Source: Paracoccaceae bacterium
Lineage (GTDB): Bacteria > Pseudomonadota > Alphaproteobacteria > Rhodobacterales > Rhodobacteraceae
Direction of reading: 5' to 3'
Assembly: GCA_002400675.1 (NCBI GenBank)
Contig: NVQY01000020.1
Location: forward strand, 1-17,155
DNA length: 17,155 nucleotides
Shown piece by piece: positions 1-7,491 of this stretch (positions within the stretch are counted from its first letter, which is position 1; every line of letters begins with the position of its first letter). Made by a program: the position numbers and the translations under genes. The notes beneath the pieces were generated by a model. It had not been told where the DNA came from. It saw only the letters and a program-made list of their open reading frames with translations, and made no database searches.

Positions 1-729
1 GGGCTGGCCTCGATCACCTTTCGTGGCAATCAACTTATCTCGGGCGTGGCGATAAACTTTCTTGCCGCCGGCATGACGGTGCTGATCGCGCAGGACTGGT
101 TTCAACAAGGTGGGCGCACGCCGTCGCTGTCGGGGGCCGCGCGGTTCAACCCGATTGAATTGCCCTTTGCCGAAGCGCTTAGCGGCGTGCCGGTCCTTGG
201 GCCGATCTATTCTGAGCTTATTTCCGGCCACTCGATCCTTGTTTACATGGCGTTTGCCGCCGTGCCCCTGACATGGTGGATCCTGTACCGCACCCGGTTT
301 GGCCTGCGCCTGCGCGCGGTCGGCGAAAACCCGGCGGCGGTGGATACCGCCGGCGTGTCGGTGGTTGGCCTGCGTTATGCAGCGGTGGCGATTGCCGGAA
401 TTCTGTGCGGCATCGCCGGGGCCTACCTTGCCACCGCGCTTCAGGCCGGGTTCGTCAAGGACATGACTGCGGGGCGCGGGTTTATCGCGCTGGCGGCGCT
501 GATCTTTGCCAAGTGGAGACCATGGCAGGCAATGTGGGCGACCTTGCTGTTCGGTTTTCTTCAAGCGATTGCATTGCGTTACCAGAACATCGACATCGGT
601 AGCTTCACGATCCCGGTGCAGTTCATGGACGCCCTGCCCTACATCCTGACCGTGGTGATTCTTGCCGGGTTTGTCGGCAAGGCGATTCCGCCCCGCGCCG
701 GTGGCGAACCCTATGTGAAAGAGCGTTAA
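1..729 (+). CDS. ABC transporter permease, nucleoside/simple-sugar type (5' truncated by window)
   Basis: Inner-membrane permease subunit of an ABC importer of the BPD_transp_2 family (the BmpDEFG/YufQ nucleoside type or a close simple-sugar relative). The reading frame is open from base 1 (it begins GLASITFRGNQ), so the true start lies outside the window. A GTG at 46 is only an internal codon. The visible 242 residues hold about five hydrophobic segments. They include the family loop GLRLRAVGENPAAVDTAG followed by a segment ending GIAGAYLAT, then a helix pair around WQAMWATLLFGFLQAIAL, and a short charged C-terminus (YVKER). The ATPase, the first permease and the binding protein would be expected just upstream. 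The substrate is inferred from family resemblance only. Nothing downstream is obviously part of the same operon, because about 110 bases separate it from the next gene. Confidence 0.85.
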   Translation, partial: GLASITFRGNQLISGVAINFLAAGMTVLIAQDWFQQGGRTPSLSGAARFNPIELPFAEALSGVPVLGPIYSELISGHSILVYMAFAAVPLTWWILYRTRFGLRLRAVGENPAAVDTAGVSVVGLRYAAVAIAGILCGIAGAYLATALQAGFVKDMTAGRGFIALAALIFAKWRPWQAMWATLLFGFLQAIALRYQNIDIGSFTIPVQFMDALPYILTVVILAGFVGKAIPPRAGGEPYVKER

Positions 730-787
730 CCAAAGCCGCAACCCAATAAGCCCCTCATTCAACGTGGGTTTTCAACTCTTTGTTGCA

Positions 788-801
788 AGGTGAGATCACC
801 T
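788..801. promoter_or_regulatory. Perfect 14-bp dyad, possible operator upstream of first TSUP gene
   Basis: AGGTGA-GA-TCACCT is a perfect inverted repeat with 6-bp arms and a 2-bp centre. It lies in the gap between the permease and the first TSUP gene, 37 bases before that gene's ATG. The form and position suit a dimeric repressor or activator site. No regulator can be named from the sequence. Confidence 0.35.
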
Positions 802-838
802 ATTGAAGCCAACATAGCAAAGGGTCTATGTGGGACAC

Positions 839-1762
839 ATGCAAGTTTACCTACCTATTGCCGGCGTTTCCGTTAGCGCGTTTGTCCTGTTGGGCCTTGG
901 ATGGCTTGTGGGAATCCTGTCCGGCATGTTCGGCGTAGGTGGTGGATTTCTGATCACACCCTTGTTGTTCTTTATCGGCATCCCGCCCATCGTCGCCGTG
1001 GCCACCGGGGCCAACCAGATCGTCGCCTCGTCGTTTTCGGCGGTGCTGTTCCATTTCCGCAAACGGACGGTTGATCTTAGCATGGGCGGCGTTCTTTTGG
1101 CGGGGGGGCTGGTCGGATCGGCGATTGGCGTCGTTTTGTTCAACTACCTGCGCAGCCTTGGGCAGGTCGACCTGCTGGTTCAGCTTTGCTATGTCTTCTT
1201 TCTTGGGGCGATCGGCGCGCTGATGTTCATCGAAAGCGTCAATGCCATCCTCAAGTCGCGCCGCGCAGGGGGTCATGTGCCCGCGAAACGTCGCCAAAGG
1301 ACGTGGATTCATTCGCTTCCGTTCAAAATGCGGTTCCGGACCTCGGGGCTTTATATCTCGGTGTTACCACCCATTATCGTTGGCATGATGGTCGGCATCC
1401 TGTCGGCGATCATGGGCGTCGGTGGCGGGTTCATCATGGTGCCGGCGATGATCTATATTCTAGGTATGCCGACCAAGGTGGTGGTGGGCACGTCACTGTT
1501 CCAGATCATCTTTGTCACCGCGTTCACCACCATGCTGCACGCGACCACCAACCATTCGGTTGATATCGTGCTGGCATTGCTGTTGCTGATCGGCGGCGTG
1601 ATCGGCGCGCAGATGGGCACGCAGATCGGCGCGCGCCTGAAAGCCGAACAACTGCGCATCCTGCTGGCCGCTCTGGTGTTGCTGGTTTGCGCCAAACTTG
1701 GGCTGGACCTGTTTGTCACCCCAACAGAGCTTTTTTCGCTGGCCTCGCCGAATCCAGCGTAA
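839..1762 (+). CDS. TSUP (TauE/SafE) family permease, tandem copy 1
   Basis: Integral membrane permease of the TauE/SafE (TSUP) family, which moves sulfur-containing anions or organosulfonates across the inner membrane. The exact substrate cannot be read from sequence. The 307 residues show the family's internal two-fold repeat. The first half has GMFGVGGGFLITPLLFFIGIP followed by NQIVASSFS; the second half has IMGVGGGFIMVPAMIYILG followed by TSLFQIIF. A basic cytoplasmic loop (PAKRRQRTW) joins the halves. An in-frame GTG at 830 is also possible, with AAAGGG five bases before it. ATG 839 was preferred because the second copy starts with the same motif (MQxYLPIA) and then has exactly the same length. 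The next gene is a close paralogue, starting about 110 bases downstream. Confidence 0.88.
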   Translation: MQVYLPIAGVSVSAFVLLGLGWLVGILSGMFGVGGGFLITPLLFFIGIPPIVAVATGANQIVASSFSAVLFHFRKRTVDLSMGGVLLAGGLVGSAIGVVLFNYLRSLGQVDLLVQLCYVFFLGAIGALMFIESVNAILKSRRAGGHVPAKRRQRTWIHSLPFKMRFRTSGLYISVLPPIIVGMMVGILSAIMGVGGGFIMVPAMIYILGMPTKVVVGTSLFQIIFVTAFTTMLHATTNHSVDIVLALLLLIGGVIGAQMGTQIGARLKAEQLRILLAALVLLVCAKLGLDLFVTPTELFSLASPNPA

Positions 1763-1871
1763 ACAACTGGCCCGAAAATGATCGCAAAACACGCATTATG
1801 CCGCAGATAGGCCGCCCTGGTTGGATATTTTCGCTGTTGATTTAAAGGCCCCTCACGGTCTACATAAACAT

Positions 1872-2795
1872 ATGCAAATATATCTACCTATCGCTGAAAT
1901 CTCTGTAAACGCCTTTGTCCTGTTAGGATTGGGCGGCCTCGTTGGGGTCTTATCAGGCATGTTTGGTGTCGGCGGAGGCTTTCTTATGACGCCGTTGCTG
2001 TTCTTTATCGGCATCCCCCCCGCCGTGGCCGTGGCCACCGAAGCCAACCAGATCGTTGCTTCGTCCTTTTCCGGGGTTCTGGCGCATTTCCGAAGGCAGA
2101 CGGTGGACCTGAAAATGGGCGTCGTGTTGTTGATCGGCGGTTTGATCGGGGCAGCGATCGGTATTGTGCTGTTCAACTATCTCAAAGCCCTCGGTCAGGT
2201 CGATCTGCTGGTCAAGCTTAGCTATGTTGTGTTTCTCGGGCTGGTTGGCGGATTGATGTTCATCGAAAGCCTGAATGCCATCCGCAAGAGACACAAGGCC
2301 GGTGGCGTCGCCCCGGCAAAGCGCCGTCAACGCACATGGGTTCATACCCTGCCGTTCAAGATGCGGTTCCGCACGTCCGGTCTGTATATCTCGGCAATTC
2401 CACCGCTGATCGTCGGCGTGTTGGTGGGTATTCTGGCGGCAATCATGGGGGTCGGCGGCGGGTTCATCATGGTCCCGGCGATGATCTATATCCTTGGTAT
2501 GCCGACCAAAGTCGTGGTGGGAACGTCGCTGTTCCAGATCATCTTTGTCACCGCGTTCACCACCATGCTGCACGCGACCACCAACTTTACCGTGGACATC
2601 GTGCTGGCGGTTCTGTTGCTGATCGGCGGCGTTATCGGTGCCCAGATCGGCACCAAGATTGGCCTGAAAATGAAGGCCGAACAGTTGCGAATCCTACTGG
2701 CCATCATGGTCCTGGTTGTCAGCGGAAAACTGGCGGCGGACCTTCTTTTGGAACCCAGCGAACTTTACTCGCTCGGCGCGCCGGGAGGCCACTAA
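1872..2795 (+). CDS. TSUP (TauE/SafE) family permease, tandem copy 2
   Basis: Second TSUP permease, 307 residues, colinear with copy 1 without visible gaps. It has the same two-fold repeat (MFGVGGGFLMTPLLFFIGIP and MGVGGGFIMVPAMIYILG) and the same basic linker PAKRRQRTW. The central 48 residues of the second half are identical between copies. The frame is open upstream to 1821, but the start was set at ATG 1872 to match copy 1. A hexamer GGTCTA lies 9-10 bases before the ATG in both copies, which suggests the duplication included the leader. No convincing Shine-Dalgarno sequence precedes this ATG. The stop TAA is immediately followed by the ATG of the TIGR02186-type gene, so the two are very likely co-translated. 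This copy, not copy 1, keeps that pairing, so it may be the ancestral one. Confidence 0.88.
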   Translation: MQIYLPIAEISVNAFVLLGLGGLVGVLSGMFGVGGGFLMTPLLFFIGIPPAVAVATEANQIVASSFSGVLAHFRRQTVDLKMGVVLLIGGLIGAAIGIVLFNYLKALGQVDLLVKLSYVVFLGLVGGLMFIESLNAIRKRHKAGGVAPAKRRQRTWVHTLPFKMRFRTSGLYISAIPPLIVGVLVGILAAIMGVGGGFIMVPAMIYILGMPTKVVVGTSLFQIIFVTAFTTMLHATTNFTVDIVLAVLLLIGGVIGAQIGTKIGLKMKAEQLRILLAIMVLVVSGKLAADLLLEPSELYSLGAPGGH

Positions 2796-3563
2796 ATGTT
2801 GCGTTATCTGCTTTGTACCCTGATGTTGCTGACACCAACCCTGTCACCCGCCGGCGAAGAGGTGGTCTTGGGATTGTCCAAGAACACCGTGTCGATCACC
2901 ACCAGCTTTGACGGCTCGGAAATCCTGATCTTTGGCGCGGTGAAACGCGAAACCGCCATCCCCAAGGACCCGTTGCAAGTGGTCATCACCGTAGCCGGCC
3001 CCTCCAGCCCGGTCGTGGTGCGGCGCAAAAGCAAATGGCTGGGTCTGATCTGGGTCAACAAAGCCTCGGTCACGGTCGATCTGGCCCCCAGTTTCTATGC
3101 CGTGGCCACCAGCGCGCCAATGGCCGACACCCTGAGTAAGACCGAAGACCTGCGCGAAAAGATTTCGATCGAAAACGCGGTCCGCTCGGTCGGAGCCCCC
3201 TCGGACGTGGCCGACGCGGCCAGCTTTAGCGAGGCGGTTATCCGCATTCGCCAGAATTCCGGCCTGTACCAGATGCTTGAAAGCCAGGTTGCCCTTGATC
3301 AGCAGACCCTGTTTCGTACATCAATCGACATGCCGTCAAACCTGACCGAAGGCGACTATACTACCCGGATTTTCCTGACCCGTGGTGGTAAGATCATCTC
3401 GAAATACGAAACCTCTATTGAGGTGCGCAAGGTCGGCCTTGAACGGTGGCTGTTTACCTTGTCACGGCAAAACCCGGTGCTGTATGGCCTGATGTCGCTG
3501 GCGATTGCAATTGCTGCGGGATGGGGTGCTTCGGCGGCCTTCCAACTGGCGCGTAACCGCTAA
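2796..3563 (+). CDS. TIGR02186-type membrane-anchored protein, partner of TSUP permease
   Basis: Protein of 255 residues resembling the TIGR02186 family (putative alphaproteobacterial transmembrane protein), which is often found beside TSUP permeases. An N-terminal signal segment (MLRYLLCTLMLLTPTLSPAG) is followed by a long, probably periplasmic, beta-rich region. This region begins VVLGLSKNTVSITTSFDG and contains the conserved-looking stretch LIFGAVKRE. Near the C-terminus a single hydrophobic helix (VLYGLMSLAIAIAAGWGAS, about residues 228-246) is followed by the short basic tail RNR, as expected for a periplasmic domain anchored in the membrane. The ATG directly follows the stop of the permease with no gap. 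The role is unknown; an accessory part of the transporter is an inference from the gene pairing. Its stop TAA abuts the stop of the convergent dehydrogenase gene (TAATTA at 3561-3566). Confidence 0.85.
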   Translation: MLRYLLCTLMLLTPTLSPAGEEVVLGLSKNTVSITTSFDGSEILIFGAVKRETAIPKDPLQVVITVAGPSSPVVVRRKSKWLGLIWVNKASVTVDLAPSFYAVATSAPMADTLSKTEDLREKISIENAVRSVGAPSDVADAASFSEAVIRIRQNSGLYQMLESQVALDQQTLFRTSIDMPSNLTEGDYTTRIFLTRGGKIISKYETSIEVRKVGLERWLFTLSRQNPVLYGLMSLAIAIAAGWGASAAFQLARNR

Positions 3564-4298
3564 TTAACCTCGCCCGATGTATGGCATCTTGGTCGCCATG
3601 ATGGTCATGAACTGCACGTTGGCCTCTGGTGGAAGCTCGGCCATGTGCAGAACTGCGCCCGCCGCGTCCTGAACAGCCATGACCAGCTGAGGCTCTGCGT
3701 CAGGGTTTTCCTGCAACAGCTTGGCGTTCATCTCTTCGACCATCGGCGTGGCGGCGTTGCCGATGTCGATCTGACCACAGGCAATGTCAAACGCCCGCCC
3801 GTCCAGCGACAGGGACCGGGTCATGCCGGTGATGGCGTGTTTGGTGGCAGCGTAGGGAATGGAATTGGGGCGCGGCACATGGGCGGCAATCGAGCCGTTG
3901 TTGATGATCCGCCCGCCCTGTGGGTCTTGCGCGCGCATGGTGGCAAATGCTGCACGCGCGGCCAGAAACATGCCGTTCAGATTGACGTTCACGCAGTTGT
4001 ACCAATCCTCCAGCGCGATTTCATCAATGGTGCCGCCGGGGGTAAAAATGCCGGCGTTGTTGAACAACACATCCAACCGCCCGGCCTGTTCCTGAAACGT
4101 CGCAAACGCCGCGTCAATCGCCTTGGGGTCGGTCACATCCGCCGGCAGCGCCACGGCGTTTTCATGCGCGCGCGCCATCTCTTCCAGCGGGCCTTTGCTG
4201 CGCGCCAGCAACCCGACCTTCCAGCCCTTTGCCAGAAACAATTCGGCCGTTGCACGGCCAATGCCGGAACTTGCCCCGGTGATCAGAATGGTTTTCAT
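3564..4298 (-). CDS. Short-chain dehydrogenase/reductase (SDR)
   Basis: Classical SDR oxidoreductase of 244 residues, probably cytoplasmic. The cofactor motif TGASSGIG is at residues 7-14, NNAG at 80-83, the catalytic Ser at 136 (NNGSIA), and Tyr149 and Lys153 form YAATK. Arg33 after the second strand (LLARSK) suggests a preference for NADP(H); that is an inference. The C-terminal part (MAELPPEANVQFMTIMATKMPYIGRG) resembles 3-oxoacyl-ACP-reductase-like SDRs of unknown substrate. The start is fixed by an ATGA overlap with the stop of the helicase gene upstream (4295-4298), so the two genes are translationally coupled. The gene is convergent with the TIGR02186-type gene and shares no spacer with it, so there is no room for a conventional terminator between them. 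The substrate cannot be told. Confidence 0.9.
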   Translation of the reverse strand: MKTILITGASSGIGRATAELFLAKGWKVGLLARSKGPLEEMARAHENAVALPADVTDPKAIDAAFATFQEQAGRLDVLFNNAGIFTPGGTIDEIALEDWYNCVNVNLNGMFLAARAAFATMRAQDPQGGRIINNGSIAAHVPRPNSIPYAATKHAITGMTRSLSLDGRAFDIACGQIDIGNAATPMVEEMNAKLLQENPDAEPQLVMAVQDAAGAVLHMAELPPEANVQFMTIMATKMPYIGRG

Positions 4299-5824
4299 AT
4301 CTCTTCGCTCTCCAATGTCAGGGGGGCCGCCGGCGTGGCCCGTAAATCGTCAATGCGCAGGCCGTGCGTCGGTTTCGACAGCCGGTTGCGCACCACCCAG
4401 ATCAATCGGTTCTGCGCCCGCGTGATCGCCACATAGGCCAGCCGTTTCCACAACGCCTGCCCGGCCTCCATCCGGCCCATACGCGCGGCGATAAACAGGT
4501 CGGGCGCGAACACCTGAACCGTATCCCACTGCGACCCCTGCGCCTTGTGAATAGTCACCGCCGCGCCGTGCAAAAACGTCGCCCCCATGCGCGCGGCAAA
4601 CGGGATGAACGGTTCTTCCTCGTCCGGTTTTTCGATTTTGACGATCGACGCGGCACTGACCTGCGGATCCTCTGCGCCCATCACATGCAGACGTGAAAAC
4701 CCCGGTTTGCGCCCCGGCCCCAGATAGATCACCTGAGCGCCCCGGATCAGCCCGCGCGCCTCAAGGTCCAGCCGCTTCTTGCGATGTTTCATCGGTAATT
4801 CGATGCCATCACAGATCAACGGCTCGCCCTCCAACAGCGCGTCCTCGGGCGCGCCGTGGACCGAGCGGAAGGCGTTGATCAGCCGAATACGCGTGGCATT
4901 GCGCCAGACCAGAACCGGGCTGCGCGCCATCAGATCGACCTCTACCCGCTGGCCCCAGACCACCCGGTCGTCGCGCTTGGCTGTGTCCTCGATCATCCGT
5001 TCAAAGTCGTGGAATTCCAGCGTGGGATCGCCCAGCGCATGGGCCAGATCAAGGATCGGATTGTCGGCGTCCTGTCGATGAACCCGGCTAAGCTCAAGCT
5101 TGCGAGGGGCGGGCAGTGCATCAAATACCATGCTTCCCGATTGTTTTACCGGGGCCAGCTGCGCCGGATCGCCAAACAGGAAAAGGGTTGGGAAAATCTC
5201 TTTCAGGTCTTCGAATTGCTTGTCATCCAACATCGAAGATTCGTCGACAAAGCCGATATCCAACGGGTCTTCGCGCCGTTTCCAGCCAGTGATAAAGTCC
5301 GAACCGCGCAAGCCCGCCGCCGCCATCGCGCCGGGGATGGATTTGTTGCCCGCGTAGAATGCCTTGGCCCGGTCCAGCGCGACATCGCTTATGCCCTCGA
5401 CCTCTGGCCGATCCCCGTGGCCGGACAGCCATTCGGCGATGCGTTCGTATTCCGGGTCGTAAACCGGCGTGTATAATATCCGGTGGATCGTCGTGGCCGG
5501 CACTCCGCGCAGACGCAACACGCTGGCCGCCTTGTTGGTCGGGGCCAGAATGGCCAATGACCGCCGGTCGCGCCGCTTGCGGCTTTCGTAATCGCCCGAA
5601 ACCACATCGACCCCGGCATTTTCCAGCGCATGATTCAGTTCGGCCAACAACAGCGTCTTGCCCGATCCCGCCTTGCCGATCACCGCCATAACCCCGGACC
5701 CGCCCGATTGGGGCGGGGTCAGCAGTGCGTCGTCAAGGTTTACGCCGCACCCGCGCAGCATGTCGGCCACCGCGTCAAATGCACTGGCCTGATCGTCGGA
5801 AAATGTCACGGATTGAGTTGTCAT
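4295..5824 (-). CDS. RecD-like superfamily 1 DNA helicase / AAA ATPase
   Basis: Cytoplasmic ATP-dependent SF1 helicase of 509 residues, in the style of stand-alone RecD2-like proteins or AAA-30/UvrD_C_2 proteins. Visible motifs: Walker A GKAGSGKT (50-57), motif Ia-like LAPTNKAA (93-100), Walker B FVDESSM (192-198), motif III GDPAQLAPV (218-226), motif IV region with SRVHRQ (246-251), motif V TIHKAQGSQWD (424-434) and motif VI YVAITRAQNRL (464-474). All the catalytic motifs are intact. Between Walker A and B sits a family-specific insertion (about residues 115-185). ATG 5824 has AGGG eight bases upstream. The gene lies 70 bases downstream of luxI on the same strand and overlaps the dehydrogenase by 4 bases. 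The role is probably DNA unwinding in repair or recombination. A link to quorum sensing is not shown beyond co-orientation. Confidence 0.9.
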   Translation of the reverse strand: MTTQSVTFSDDQASAFDAVADMLRGCGVNLDDALLTPPQSGGSGVMAVIGKAGSGKTLLLAELNHALENAGVDVVSGDYESRKRRDRRSLAILAPTNKAASVLRLRGVPATTIHRILYTPVYDPEYERIAEWLSGHGDRPEVEGISDVALDRAKAFYAGNKSIPGAMAAAGLRGSDFITGWKRREDPLDIGFVDESSMLDDKQFEDLKEIFPTLFLFGDPAQLAPVKQSGSMVFDALPAPRKLELSRVHRQDADNPILDLAHALGDPTLEFHDFERMIEDTAKRDDRVVWGQRVEVDLMARSPVLVWRNATRIRLINAFRSVHGAPEDALLEGEPLICDGIELPMKHRKKRLDLEARGLIRGAQVIYLGPGRKPGFSRLHVMGAEDPQVSAASIVKIEKPDEEEPFIPFAARMGATFLHGAAVTIHKAQGSQWDTVQVFAPDLFIAARMGRMEAGQALWKRLAYVAITRAQNRLIWVVRNRLSKPTHGLRIDDLRATPAAPLTLESEEI

Positions 5825-5894
5825 GTGGCGACCCTACAGACCGCCACCCGGCTTGCCCAGATGTGTGCGCCCTATCGCCGCGCAAAATCTGCGA

Positions 5895-6533
5895 TCAGGC
5901 CGACATTGCAACCTCGGGCATGTGCGCCCCACCAAAGGCACGGTCGAACCACAGCCGCGACAGTTGCGGCGAAATCCCGGCGCGCAGCCCGATTTTACGC
6001 TTCGCCTCTTCGGTGAATTCCCACAGGCCGACGCTGATCCGGTCACGCCCGGTGCCTTCGGTGCCCAGCAGATCCGGCGACGAGCCGATCACCCGGTAAA
6101 TCCGCTGCATCCGGGCATCAAACACGCCAACAAAATGGCGGATACCGAACCCGGTCATGATCTCACCGCCCGCCAGCATCAGCGCCGCGGCCACCTTGGA
6201 CCCGGCACCGCGCGACAGACAAAACCGCGTGCATTCCCAGATCAGGGGGCTGGTGATTGGCCCGCCCCCGGTCAGGTGGCCGAAAATCTCGTTCACCATC
6301 ACCCGGCCCGTGGTCGGCAGAAACCGCATTGACCCGCCGTGGCTGCCATCGGCGTTTTCCCAGATCACATAGAGCGGGTTGAGCGCGTCATACTGATCAC
6401 GTTCCTCGCCCTTGTCATCAACGCTTACCTCCCAGCCCAGCCTTTCGCGGAACTGGTCGGCCCGGTCGCGGAACATCGACGCCGCAAGTTTCGGGTAAAG
6501 GTAAAGCGTATCTGAATAGATATAACGTAGCAT
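5895..6533 (-). CDS. luxI: LuxI-family acyl-homoserine-lactone synthase
   Basis: Synthase of an N-acyl-homoserine lactone from S-adenosylmethionine and an acyl-ACP (or acyl-CoA); a cytoplasmic quorum-sensing signal producer. The 212-residue length is usual for the family. The conserved residues sit almost exactly at family positions: Arg24, Phe28 and Trp34 (in FRDRADQFRERLGW), Asp46 and Asp49 (ERDQYD), Arg70 (GSMRFLPTT), Phe84 (NEIF), Glu100 and Arg103 (WECTRFC). The protein should therefore be active. The acyl chain length cannot be read. The ATG is preceded by AAGGGGAC six bases away; that tract lies inside a predicted RNA hairpin (6540-6563). The gene follows luxR by 81 bases on the same strand and is followed by the helicase. 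Confidence 0.93.
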   Translation of the reverse strand: MLRYIYSDTLYLYPKLAASMFRDRADQFRERLGWEVSVDDKGEERDQYDALNPLYVIWENADGSHGGSMRFLPTTGRVMVNEIFGHLTGGGPITSPLIWECTRFCLSRGAGSKVAAALMLAGGEIMTGFGIRHFVGVFDARMQRIYRVIGSSPDLLGTEGTGRDRISVGLWEFTEEAKRKIGLRAGISPQLSRLWFDRAFGGAHMPEVAMSA

Positions 6534-6539
6534 TTCAAT

Positions 6540-6563
6540 GTCCCCTTGCCGTTCAAGCGGGAC
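6540..6563 (-). promoter_or_regulatory. RNA hairpin covering the luxI ribosome-binding site
   Basis: Read on the luxI strand, GTCCCGCTTG (6563-6554) pairs with CAAGGGGAC (6548-6540) across the 5-base loop AACGG. This gives nine base pairs with a single bulged G. The 3' arm contains the purine tract that serves as the luxI Shine-Dalgarno, ending six bases before the ATG. The stem would hide the ribosome-binding site. The same sequence is also a DNA inverted repeat and might be a protein-binding site. No T-run follows, so it is not a standard terminator. Confidence 0.5.
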
Positions 6564-6614
6564 CAGTCATAAAGCCAGAGTGGTTAATATTTCGTCAGAC
6601 CGCCGTTTACACTT

Positions 6615-7334
6615 TCAAACAACAATCAATCCACGACTCAGGGCACGGGCGACCGCATGGGTTGTATTTTGCGCGCCCAACTTGAACCGCGCGCTTTCGA
6701 TATACACCCTTAGCGTGTGTTCAGAGATTGCCAGCGTATCGGCCACCTGCGCGCGGCTATAGCCCATTGCCAGCAGGGTCATTGCGTCCACCTCACGCGG
6801 GGACAGCGCGCGCGATTGTTCGCCCTTGCGTTCCGGTTCAAACTCTAGCGCCTTGCGGTTAAAGTAATGCGCGATCAGGATCAGGTCGCGGCTGTGAGAG
6901 TCGATAAAGTCCGCCCAGGCCGCGTCGTCGCAGGTGTGATTGGCGGTAAACAACGCAAACTGACCGTTTGGTCCGCGGATCGGGATGGAATACCCCTGAT
7001 TGCCTACGCCACTTGCCAGTGCATCGGCCAGGAACTGTCGGGCCAGTTTGCCGGACCAGTCCAGCCGCTTCCAGTCAACCGGGTGAAACCGTTGAAAACA
7101 GCCGATGATTACCGGGTCGGCGCGGATGTAGTTTTGGGCGATGTAATGATCTCTCCATTCATCGCTGTAGGTGCCGCACCCGTATTGTTCACCGGCGCTA
7201 TCCACCCAGTGATAAACCATGTGGTCGATCCCAAAGAGATCGCGCATGGAAACGATGACAGCCTGAATTCCTTCAAGCGTGTCCGTGGCGTCCAAATCCT
7301 CCAGTATTCTGTCCAGATCTACTGCTGCTGGCAT
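6615..7334 (-). CDS. luxR: LuxR-family autoinducer-binding transcriptional regulator
   Basis: Quorum-sensing transcription factor of 239 residues with an N-terminal autoinducer-binding domain and a C-terminal LuxR helix-turn-helix. Ligand-pocket residues match the TraR set with a constant offset of three: Trp60, Tyr64, Asp73 and Trp88. The DNA-binding domain runs from about residue 174: LSPREVDAMTLLAMGYSRAQ, then a recognition-helix region SEHTLRVYIESARFKLG. The frame is open upstream to 7370, but ATG 7334 was chosen because GAAGAGAG lies just before it and MPAAVDLDRIL is a natural start. The first 62 bases overlap, in another frame, the 3' end of a small upstream gene, so translation is probably coupled. 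With luxI 81 bases downstream, this is a typical cognate pair. Confidence 0.92.
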   Translation of the reverse strand: MPAAVDLDRILEDLDATDTLEGIQAVIVSMRDLFGIDHMVYHWVDSAGEQYGCGTYSDEWRDHYIAQNYIRADPVIIGCFQRFHPVDWKRLDWSGKLARQFLADALASGVGNQGYSIPIRGPNGQFALFTANHTCDDAAWADFIDSHSRDLILIAHYFNRKALEFEPERKGEQSRALSPREVDAMTLLAMGYSRAQVADTLAISEHTLRVYIESARFKLGAQNTTHAVARALSRGLIVV

Positions 7335-7491
7335 TGCTCTCTTCTCGCACTTTTTCGGCCTGAGACGCAATTTCCGTGGCAGCGATCAGCGTGGTGTCAT
7401 CCAGCTGTTCCGCCAGAACCTCAAGGTCGTTTGCCAGAGCAAACGCTTTGAGATCCATCAGAACGTCCAGTATCCATCTATTGTTCGCCAT
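7273..7491 (-). CDS. Small protein overlapping the start of luxR
   Basis: A 72-residue open frame (MANNRWILDVLMDLKAFALA...) with a near-consensus ribosome-binding site, AGGAGG at 7499-7504, seven bases before its ATG. This is the strongest such site in the region. Residues 1-52 lie upstream of luxR. They look like a compact helical, acidic protein (NDLEVLAEQLDDTTLIAATE). Residues 53-72 are read from the luxR coding sequence in another frame and are Ser/Gly-rich, so they are probably a non-functional tail. I know no function; similar short proteins ahead of luxR in related bacteria are possible but could not be checked. Its likely roles are a translational leader for luxR or a small LuxR partner. 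No signal peptide or membrane segment is visible. Confidence 0.65.
   Translation of the reverse strand: MANNRWILDVLMDLKAFALANDLEVLAEQLDDTTLIAATEIASQAEKVREESNASSSRSGQNTGGFGRHGHA

Noticed and set aside
745..775. Terminator after the ABC permease (AACCCA ... TGGGTTTT)
   Set aside because: The stem is six base pairs with a loop of about 19 bases and a weak T-run, too poor to list as a feature.
3561..3566. TAATTA palindrome between convergent genes as a regulatory site
   Set aside because: It is simply the two abutting stop codons TAA and TTA.
4856..5476. Plus-strand open frames opposite the helicase (also 4364-4696 and 5630-6332)
   Set aside because: They are antisense shadows of the helicase and luxI. 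Compositions are Arg/Pro/His-rich, without recognisable motifs.
6534..6614. Classical 20-bp lux box at -40 of luxI
   Set aside because: No sequence like the known lux boxes was found. The only dyad covers the ribosome-binding site and is better read as an RNA hairpin or an atypical site.
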